Assembly (NCBI GenBank): GCA_023409265.1
Contig: JAEYHZ010000036.1
Span: forward strand, 186,001-250,000
Reading direction: 5' to 3'
Length of the DNA stretch: 64,000 bases
Source of the DNA: Bacillota bacterium
GTDB taxonomy: Bacteria; Bacillota; Clostridia; Acetivibrionales; DSM-1351
Shown: piece by piece, positions 38,501 to 47,600 of the stretch
How the letters are laid out: each line of letters begins with the position of its first letter
How positions within the stretch are numbered: position 1 is the first letter of the stretch
The notes under the pieces: generated by a model
The model's database searches: none
What the model was told of the DNA's origin: nothing
The model's input: the letters and a program-made list of their open reading frames with translations, nothing else
Made by a program: the position numbers and the translations under genes

Positions 38501-38607
38501 TGATTTTCCCTGCTGACTTCTGCCTTTTTTCTTTCCTTCATAAGCATTTCAAAAAGCATCTGCTTTTTAGCAGCCAAGCTATCCTGTTTACCTGAAATAT
38601 CACTCAT
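32548..38607 (-). CDS. NRPS-PKS hybrid: C-A(Gly)-PCP followed by an inactive KS0-AT0-ACP0 module
   Basis: The start at ATG 38607 is set by AGGGGGG upstream; the protein is 2019 residues. C (about 40-470) has intact HHIVSDG. The A domain (about 500-1010; YTSGSTGKPKG, NMYGPTE) has specificity residues read as DILQLGMIWK, close to the known glycine code DILQLGLIWK. PCP has DLGGHSL. The PKS part is degenerate: KS keeps TACSTS but EAHGTGT has become EAFATGT (Phe codon 34333-34335); AT has GNGTGE instead of GHSxGE (Ser position now Gly, 33397-33399) and lacks about 100 residues including the catalytic His; the ACP has GGDE instead of GGDS (Glu codon 32719-32721). The module cannot extend or carry a chain, while the NRPS part looks active. 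Confidence 0.92.
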   Translation of the reverse strand: MSDISGKQDSLAAKKQMLFEMLMKERKKAEVSRENQAIQKRNETDLLPLSFAQQRLWFLEQMNPGSPAYNIPSAVLMKGRLDVEALNASFNLVIKRHEVLRTVFKMTEGQPVQVILPELKIELPIKDLTGFKVNEQMDKVRQIITEDNLKPYDLSNGPLLRVMLIRLKDDEYVLCLNMHHIVSDGWTLQVLMKEVSAIYTSLASGRTAAVPEPAIQYGDYTIWQREWVKGETLNRQLDYWVEKLKGCQSVLELPSDHQRPPVQGYRGARKYFEISSGLSRELHELAQKKGATIFMILLSALKIILQRYSGQSEIIVGTPIAGRNRTELEGLIGYFVNTLALRTVLSGNPSFDELLERVKETTRGAYDHQDIPFENVVEALQPERDLSRNPLYQVCFSYQNEAIPEIHMQGLKLDSLEVESGTARFDIELQLWKADDIIRGFFEYSSDLFEKSTIDRFTEHFLTLLENTPKYHQAPISDIPVITEQEKQRILYAWNDTYVEYPKDLCVHQLFEQQVLKTPDNTAVIFGDRKLTYNELNTRANQLSHYLIKMGAGPETFIGICVERSEDKLVAQLGILKAGSTYIPIDPAYPSGRILYMIQDARMPFIITQQKLSDAISGQGAKIVCIDEEWTAIAKESRDNPENKITGTNLAYTIYTSGSTGKPKGVQIPHGAVVNFLKSMSKEPGIVEDDRLLSVTTICFDIAALELFLPITVGACVVIAERETVLDGAALINAVKKHAITVMQATPATWRLMLGAGWQGSKKLKILCGGEPLPVELAQQLLKRSSSLWNMYGPTETTIWSSVCRIKDGQDRITIGKPIDNTQMYILDPGLKPVVIGATGELFIGGDGLARAYLNRPELTQEKFLPNPFLKETSAKIYRTGDVARFLSDGQIEVLGRTDHQIKIRGFRIELGEIEAVLSKYSGINQVVVAVKEFSSNDKRLVAYYTVPNTGVLAIADGDLRNHLKAELPEYMLPSAFVKMEALPLTPNGKINRLLLPMPETAKAGKAETDSVPQNETEKTICGIWQEVLKVERVGVNDNFFDLGGHSLLMTQVHTKLRDIFNSDITMLDMFKYPTVSALARFINSGNEAEADLESGIQRAKTRRQSLNRDSNTDVAIIGIALRFPGADSPEKYWENLRDGIESVSFFSDEDVLAAGGSEELLNMPNFVKAEADVANIELFDAGFFGYSPKEAESMDPQLRFMLECSWEALERSGYDPESCKERIGVFCGAAMSTYMINNMTDEHSAHGVMINYKERMALLAANSSDFVAQRVSYHLKLNGPSMNIQTACSTSMVAIHTACQSLIHGECDMALAGAVQIRVPQRIGYLYEEGGLPSPDGHCRPFDAKAGGTVHANGIGVVVVKRLEDAVRDGDNIYAVIKASAINNDGAMKAGFTAPSVEGQAKVVAEAQEMAGISPDAISFVEAFATGTPLGDSIEVEALTQAFRLKTQEKQFCAIGSSKSNLGHLDHVSGMAGIVKAALALQHKAIPPTIHFESPNPRIDFENSPFYVNNKLIDWETNKLPRLAAVNNFAIGGTNVHAILEEAPLQTPSGESRPYQLFTLSAKTFSALGNYKANLISCLQEKRQINMADVACTLKKGRKAFNHRFMAVCSHNENVIDMLSAIDFSAESYANINSNNREIVFMFTGESTQYVNSGRELYSTERVFKESMDRCSEYVKAKAGYDLFDALYPENNTKNKTTDKATDRAIECCTAFTVEYSLAQLWMSWGVKPKALIGNGTGEITAACISGVVSAEDALKLLLDGEKAAGSITFNPPATPFISNKSGNWIKSSEATQQSYWMDTPLPASNKGLEEIFKAYDRIFLVLGPEDKKNFWTERLSDDNRNRSIICSLPDSNSSVSEAGYITASLGKCWLSGVNIDWYRYYQYETRRNLVLPTYPFERQKYWLKKHTSTAKEYSASYKSMRNDHAEPKQGMEREIAAIWSLLLEVDEIAATDNFFDIGGDEFAAVKLVNQIRSQFEVEIELKQVFEKSSIRELAELIVEKQIDALDPEQLALLLEDE

Positions 38608-38626
38608 TATTCTATCCCCCCTAAGG

Positions 38627-41600
38627 CTACTCAAGATTTTTCATTCTATTAATAATTTCAGCTTCGATTTCGGCCTCTGAAAGCTGCTCAATCATTTTCA
38701 GAATTTCAGCTTCTGCTTCTCTCTCTCTGCTGTTTTTTATATCTTCAATAGCAGCAGCTGTCTCTCCAATAGTCGGTGCATTAAAGAAATCCTGCATAGG
38801 CAGCTCCACACCGAATTGATCCCTGATCCTTGAGTTCAGCTGTGTGGCTTGAAGAGAATCTCCTCCTATCTCAAAGAAGCTGTCATAAACACCGATCTGT
38901 GAAATACCCAGGACCTCCTGCCAGACCTTTAAAATCTTTTGTTCCGTTTCATTCTGTGGTGCCATATATGAATTTTCTAAATCAGGTCTGTCATTTATGG
39001 CATCGATGTTTTCGGCCTGCTTAAACTTACCTTTGTTTTTAAGCCATGGCCTGTTATGCTCCAGAGTAATCTGATTTACATTCCTGGGTGATATCATAAT
39101 CAGATTTATATCTTTAATTGATACTATATGACGGAAGGCTGATACTCCTCGTTCAGAGTCAATATATCCGCCATTTGGCTCAGCAGTAAACTCATTTTCC
39201 TTGCTCCAGCCGTCCCACTGAATCAGCTTTGCATTAATATCATTTGCTGAAAGTTTCTGTGACAGCGTGCTCATATATGGTATTAACTGTGCCAGGAAAT
39301 AACTGTCGCAAGTCTGCAAACCACCTTCATCAGGAGACATTAATGAAATAAATTCAGGTTTCATTTTTGAAAGCACAGCTTCCAGCGAATCTAATGCAGA
39401 TATATTCTGTTCAAGTTTGCTGCTTAACACTTCAACCTCGTCATTAACCTGCTGCTGTTTTGAACCCTCTGATAATTGCAGCGGTGTGAAAATGACTCCC
39501 TGTATGCTTCCAAACAATTCCTGGGCAGAATCAACGACTTTACTCATAGAAGCTTCAGTCCAGTCGCCTGCAAAGGGTGCAAAAACTTCACAGCCAAGCT
39601 GCTCAAGCTGTCTGAGCCTTTCAATTCTGAGTTTTATATCCTGCTTTTCTTTTGCTTTGACTTCAAGCAGCCATGCTTTATAATCCTCTTTGTCAAGTAA
39701 AGGATTCTGCCTTGCCACAATTAACGAATGGTCGGCATTTTCATCGCCTGACGGGTAAAGTGCTACATCGGTATTACCTTGTCCACACAGTACTTTTTTC
39801 CATACCTCGGGAGCAAGCAGCGGTGAATTTGTTCTTAAAGCATTATCTGAATAATTCCACCATTGATCTGCCAATCCCCATATCATGTTTACCCAACGCC
39901 GGGGCCTGGTAGCTTCCATCATCAGCAGCAGACCTCCCGGTATTAAAAGCTTTTCAACATTCTGAACCGCGTTGTTTATATCGGGCTGAGCATGAACAGC
40001 ATTGGTTCCCACAATAAAATCAAAGCTGTATGGAGCGAAGCCCTGTTCCTCAGGTTTTTTAGAAATGTCCAGAAGCCTGAATTTCATAAAGCCCCAGCCA
40101 TTTTGTACAGCTTTTTTCCGGGCAATATTTATCAAATTATTGTTTGAGGAGGTAAAACAGTATTCTGCATCCCTATCCTTCAGAGCTTCTGCAATGTGCC
40201 AGGTAAGCCTGTCATCACCTGCATTGATTTCCAGAATCCGCACTTTTCTGTTCTTTCTGATATTCCCGGGTTTTCTGAAATATTCAGAAATAACTCTTTG
40301 AATATGTATTCCATTTGAATATTTCCGTTGTACCTCATCAACAGCTTCAAGAACATTCAAACCGTTATCCTGACTGAATACAGCCATGGCATCGGCTCTT
40401 CCGGCCAATACATCACTGTAGCTGTCAACACAGCATTTAAGGGCACTTAGAGCATTTTCAAATTCAGGGAACTTTTTCAGGAGCTCTGCTGAGAAGAGCG
40501 CAGGTTCTGATATTTTATCCTGCTCATTAACAAATCTTACTGTTTCTCCTTCTGTTTCAATAAAGCTTTCCTGCTCTAATACCGAGAGCATAAAGTCGAA
40601 GAACTTATAATATTTAACCGTTATTCCCAAAGCAGACTTCAATTCAGCTTTTGAATATACTATCTGCCTTTTAATATCCAGGGTTTTAGTAAAATAACTG
40701 TATATATACGCTGAACAAAGCCTGTCCAGCTCCATTTCAATATCCTCCGGAACTGCCAAAGTCTCGGAGGAACCAATATTTTGTTCCCATAGCCGATTTA
40801 TTTCTGATGCACAGTCATCATTTTGAAAGCAGGATAGTGGGTATACCGGTGATTTTCCCGCATCACCCATTTCAGATCCCGGTGTTTTTATATCTTGGTT
40901 ATCCGGAATAGCTTCGCCATTGTCTATTATTCCATTCCATTCACTTTTATCAGGCAGCACAAAGGGCTGTGGAAGTACAAGTTTGGCATTTACAGACTGA
41001 GCCAGATAGCGTGCGAATTCAAAGCCCATACCTGTCAAGCCGTCCATTATGAAATATGTACCCTTTTGCATGAATTCATATTTATCAGCACCTTTTGCTG
41101 TAGATCCATATTTAGTAGTACTTTCTGCCGTATACTCAAATTCTTCAAAATCCGGTATCCATCTGTACCTGCCTCTGAAAGCAGCTTCAACCTCTGAATG
41201 TTCGGCGGCAATTTCAGCCAGGATGCTATCAGCGGTCCTACTGATTTGAACGCCGGGTAATACATCAATGCTGCGGCAAATTATATTTTCCGAATTTCCG
41301 CTGATTGCCCTGCAGATTCCTGCTGCAGCTACTTTTTCAGGTTTGACCGCCTCATCTCCGCTGATATCGGCAGTACTGCTGGAAATAACCCATATATCCA
41401 ACTTCTTGTCATTACTTACACTTTTAATGGACTGTACAAGATTCAAAACACTGAATGAGCCTGAAAGCCGGCACTGTTTAAAGTATTCCGCACCTCCGTC
41501 AACCGCTGGATTTTCTGCATAATTCCACAGGTGCACCACTGCATCAGGCATCAGTTTCAAATCCTCCAGTTTATTTACCAAAGCAGTAAATTCCCAGGCT

Positions 41601-44600
41601 CTATCAGGATTTAGAGTGTATGTTCGGTCATTTTCAGCCTTGAATTCTGCTCCGGCGGTTACCGTCACCACCTCCTGTCCTGCTGCCAACAGCCTTTCGG
41701 CTATAGCTCTCCCAAGCCCGCAGGGTTCAACGAATACAAGCCATTTTCTGCTCTTATGGGACAATGTTTCAGGTCTAAAGGAATTGAGCAGATTGGACCG
41801 TTTCCAGGAAGGCACCAGAATCCAATTCTTTTCATCAGCTTTAAAGCTCAACGGGTTCAGCTCCTTCGATTCTACCCTGTCAACCCAGTAACGCCTGCCT
41901 TCAAAGGGGTATGTGGGCAGAGGAATTCGCCGCCTGCACTCCTGTTTATAGAATTTATCCCAGTCCGGGTGTTTCCCTGCAATCCAGAGCCTTCCAATAC
42001 CTGTCAGCAAAAATGCCATATCCCCGGTTTTGTCGTTTGGATGACGTATTGTTGAGACTATACATCTCTCACTGCCGCCCTCGACATTTTGTCTGGCCAG
42101 CTTTGAAAGCGTCTGTCCCGGCCCTGTCTCAATCAGTATCCGGGAAGTATCTTTCAAAATCTCCCTTATTCCGTAAGAAAAAAGTACGGTTCCCCTCAGA
42201 TGCTGAGCCCAGTAGGCAGGGTCCACAGCTTGACTTTCAGTAATCCAGGTTCCTGTTACACAGGAAATAAACGGTTTTTTGGGAGCCTGCAGCTCTATAG
42301 CTGTAAATAGTTGTTTAAACGGCTCTATAATAGGTTCCATCATACTGGAATGAAAAGCATGTGAAGTGTGCAGTTCTCTGCATTCCACTCCCATTTGAAC
42401 CAGCTTGTTTTTCAGAAGACCGATTTCTTCATAGCTGCCGGATACAACGCACTGCTCGGGTCCATTTACGGCAGCCATTGATAAATCCTTATTCAAAAGC
42501 GGAGTAATTTCATTTTCAGCCAGCGGAATGCCAAGCATGGCTCCGCCAGGTAATTCCTGAATCATCCTTCCCCGTGCAGAAACCAGCATTAATGCGTCCT
42601 CAAGCGTCATTACCCCTGCAAGAACCGCAGCAACATATTCCCCAATGCTGTGACCAATCATTGCATCAGGTTCAATACCCCAGCTGCACAGCATTTTTGC
42701 AGTTGCATATTCTATTACAAAAACTGCCGGCTGGGTATACCTGGTCTGGCTGAGAGTTTCCTCCGCCAGTTTTATATCAGCGGTGCCTTCAGGGTATATG
42801 AGACTGCGTAAATCCATATCAATATACTGTTTTAATATCTCACAGCAGCTGTCAACCTGTTCACGGAAAACAGGTTCCAGCTGATACAAGCCCTGACCCA
42901 TGCCTGGATACTGCGACCCCTGTCCCGGGAACATGAAGGTAATTGCTTTGTTTTCATTCTCATATTCACCTGATATAACCCGTCTGGCTTCCTCACCGCC
43001 CAGTACATTCAGTGCATCTTCTACACCTGAGCACACAAATGCTTTTCTGTGTTTGAAATCCTTACGCCCAACCTGAAGGGTATATGCCAAATCTGCAATA
43101 TTGGCACTGCTGTTTGATCTAAGATAGTCATGGAAATTATGCATATTGGCTGAAAGAGCACTTTCAGTTCTTCCTGAGAACAGCAGCAGCTGGTAAGGTA
43201 AATTATCTGCCGGATTCTGACAGGGTGGTGCTTCCTCCAATATGATATGGGCATTTGTTCCTCCAAAACCCAGTGCACTGACACCTGCTCTGCGAGGTTT
43301 ACCTGTTGTTTCCCATTTTCTCAGTGATGTATTCACAAAGAATGGGCTGTTTTCAAAATCTATTTTAGGATTGGGGCTTGCATAGTTAAGACTGGGCGGT
43401 ATCATGCCATTTTTCAGAGACAATGCTGCCTTGATCAGACCTGCTATACCTGCAGCCCTGTCCAAATGCCCCAGATTTGTTTTTACTGAACCGATGGCAC
43501 AAAATTGTTTATTTTCGGTTGTGGCACCGAAGGCCTTGGTCAATGCGGCAATTTCTATGGGATCTCCCATCTGGGTGCCCGTACCGTGAGCCTCAATATA
43601 TCCTATACTATCCGCGGTAACCCCTGCATTTTCAAGTGCGTTCAATATGACTTCAGACTGTCCTTCCACGCTTGGAGCAGTATAACCCACCTTCAGGGAG
43701 CCGTCATTATTGATTGCCGAACCCTTTATGACCGCAATGATTGAATCCCTGTCTGCCAGTGCATCCTTAAGCCTTTTCAAAACAACAATTCCCACTCCGT
43801 TGCCAAACAGCATTCCATTGGCGTCCTTGTCAAAAGCCCTGCAATGCCCGTCGGGTGAAAATATTCCGCCCTCATTGTACAGGTAGCCATTTTTATGGGG
43901 AACATTTATTGTGGCACCGCCTGCCAAAGCCATGTGGCACTCACCGCTCAAAAGGCTTTTTGCAGCCAGATGCACGGCTACCAGCGATGTGGAGCAGAAG
44001 GTCTGAACCGCAATACTTGGTCCCTTTAAATTCAACTTGTAGGATACCGATGTTGTCAGAGAATCCTTGTCATTCCCTATGATAGCCTGCAGATTACCCA
44101 CTGATTCCATCAGTTTCCTGTTGGAATACAGGTTGAACATATATGTACTCAGGCTGGCACCGGCAAATACGCCGATAAGTCCCTTGTATTTGTCCTGAGT
44201 GTACCCCGCATTCTCCAGTGATTCCCACGCACACTGCAGAAACAATCTGTGCTGAGGGTCCATCATCTCAGCCTCTCTTGGATTGTAACCGAAGAATTCG
44301 GCATCAAACATATCGTATCCATCGACCATAGGTGCAGCCTTTACATAGTTGGGATTACCGAGTAGAACGGGATCGACACCCGCTTCAAGCAGCTCTTCAT
44401 CCGAAAGCTGTGTTACCGACTCAACACCCTCGCATAAATTTTTCCAGAACTCATCAATATCATTTGCACCTGGGAACCGGCAGGACATACCGATTATGGC
44501 AATCTCAGAGTTTTCATCCTCCTTTGTCCTGCCATTTTCCTTTATCGGTTTCTCACCGGGTTGGTCACTCTTTTCAACCGAATCACGTCCCAGAAGTTTG

Positions 44601-47600
44601 GCCATGGCACTTATTGTCGGAGCCTCATAAATTACTACCGGGTTTATTTGTATATCAAGTTCTCTTTTTATTTCAGCAACAAGCTGAAGTCCTGTCAGTG
44701 AATTCCCTCCCAGATCAAAGAAATTATCATTTGGTCCGATCTTTCTGACCCCCAGAACTTTTTTCCAAATGTCAGCCACTTTATTCTGAATTTCATTTTT
44801 TGAAACGGAGCCTTTAACCTGCACTTTTTTAGCTTGATCCACTTCTTCAAAGCCGGAGCTTATGCCATTCCCCAGGAAATTATCCTGAGAGAAGGATTTG
44901 CTGAGCTCAATGCGTTCCGGCAAAGGTTGAGCAGAAATGATAACCTGCTGCGGCTGCGAAATTAAAACTCTCTCAAATATCTCAACGCCTTCTCTGGAAC
45001 TGATAGCTTTTGAGAGTATTTCCTGTCTTAGAGCCTTCATATTATCGGGAACCTGCGTATCGGCGGCAATACCTGTTTCCTGCCAGTTATCCCAGTCTAC
45101 GGCGGTAATTGTATTGTGACCTTTTGAATTCCAGCAGCCTGCGAAAGCATCAAGAAATGCATTGGCTGCACAATAGTCTGCCTGTCCCAGATCACCCATC
45201 AGTGATTGCAGTGAAGAACAGAATATAACAAAATCCAATTCCGCCTGGCCGAAAATATCATAAAGTACCATAGCTCCATATAATTTTGGTGCAAATACTT
45301 CTTCGGACATTTGCGGAGTCTTTTTCTGTATCATTCCGCCGCCGGCTATTCCGGCCGCATGAATTATACCGTTGACCTTTCCTAATACCGACTCTGCCTC
45401 AGAAATACCCTTGCGCATTTTTTCAGCGTCGGTAACATCCGCACTTATGACAATTACCTGGGAGCCCATTTCTTCAAGCTGCCGCAGCTTTATTATTTTC
45501 ATGCTGACAGAATTCTTTTCATCATGTTCCGAAAGCCAATTATCCCATAAATCCTTTCCCGGTAGCTCTGTACGGCCTGATAATATAAGCTTTGCCTGGA
45601 CTGTTTCAGCAAGATGCTCTGCCAGAACGAAGCCGATGCCGCCTAAGCCTCCGGTAATAAGGTAAACACCATTTTTCCTGATTTTATTATGAGGCGACCC
45701 GTTCTCATGGGGCAGCTTATCCTGCAAATAAGGTTTGAAGCCATATTCCCATCGCTTTCCGTCACGGTAAGCAACTATATTATCCTTTTTCAGATCATCA
45801 GACCGATTATTGATTTCAGTTAAAATAGTTTCAACAAGTTCATGTCTATTTCCAACCACATCAGTCAAGGAAATATCTATGCTGCAGCACGAAATATTGC
45901 TGTATTCCTTTGGGATAACCCTGCAGGGACCTAGTATTGTGGACTTTCCGGGTTCAATTCTTTCTTTTCCATTTACATATTGCATATTGCTGGATATCAT
46001 GCAAATATCTGCAGTCCTGACATTACCATTGTTACCCATGGCCTGAGCCAGGGAAATCATACTGTCATATCCAATTTTTTTATGAAATTCAATTGTCTCT
46101 TTTGACAAATTTCCATCAGAATTATATTCAGCGGAATTATGTTCCGTTGAATATAATTCCATATTGCCGGTTACAGTCCAGAAGTGTAAAACCTGCAGCT
46201 TTGACTTATCAGCCGGTAAGCCTTTTTTCAACAGCTCTTCAATATCGCCGGAGCTTTGAGGACTGACCCTGTACCTGATTTCATTTATTTGACAGAACTG
46301 TTCTCCCTGCTCTACACTGACCACATGGCAACCTGATTTTCGCAGATATTCCGAAGTTTCTTTTCCCAGCCCGCAGCTGTCCTCAAATACAAGATAAATT
46401 GTATCGGTTACGGCTATATGCTGTACCTCTTTTGAGGCTGCGGTCAGCTCTGACTGATTCCAGACCGGCTGATAAAACCATTGGTTGATGTTCTCTGTTT
46501 TATCCAGAGTTAGTTTTAAATCATGCTTCGAACTTACCAACCTGTCCAGAGCTTCAACCCAATAACGCTGCCTCTGAAACGGGTAAGTTGGCAGAGATAT
46601 ACGTTTCTGCCGTTTGTTTTCATAGTATTTGTTCCAGTCGATTCCCGCCCCGCTGAGCCATAGCTTGCCCAGGGTTGTCATCAGAAACGACATGTCTGAT
46701 CTTTGATCCTTGGGATGGCGAAGGGAATTAAGTATTGCAGCTTCGGAATCCTCACCTTCATTTTGACGGACAAAGGTGCTTAAGGTTTGACCAGGTCCTA
46801 TTTCAAGAAAGATGCTGCCTGAATCCTTCAATAGTTGCTGTATTCCATCGCTGAATCTAACTGTACCTCTTAAATGTCTTATCCAGTATTCAGCTTGGGT
46901 TGGTTCCGAATCCTTTATGTATTCACCTGTTACATTTGATATATATGGTATCTTTGGTTTGTTGAATGTAATACTTTTTAGAGTGACCGCAAATTTTTCA
47001 AGTATTGACTCCATCATTGCAGAATGAAAAGCATGGGAGGTATGCAGTCTCCTGGATTGAATATTATTTTCCTGAAGCTGTTGTTCCAGCCTGCCAACAG
47101 CTTCAAAGGTTCCTGAAACAACAGTCAATACAGGACTGTTGGCAGCAGCCACAGATATATCCTCGTTAAGATAGGCTTCAATTTGTTTTTCCGAAAGGCT
47201 TACCGAAAGCATTGCTCCTCCAGGAAGACTCTGCATCAGCTGTCCTCTTTGAGCCACCAGCAGGAGAGCATCCTCCAGGGACAAAACTCCCGACAGACAT
47301 GCCGCAACATATTCGCCCAGGCTGTGTCCGATCATGGCCTTGGGTTTTATTCCCCACTTTATAAATAGCTTTGCCAGCGCATATTCAACACTGAACAGGA
47401 CCGGCTGTGTCATGTAGGTCTGGTTCAGCTCAGCTGCTGCAGACTCACTGGCTTCTTTACCGGGGAATAATATTGAGCGGATATCTTTGCCGAGAAAAGG
47501 TTTCAGAATTTCAGAGCACAGGTCCATATCCTTACTGAATTCCTGTTCACTTTGATATAATTCCTTAGCCATGTCTATGTATTGTGCTCCCTGTCCCGGG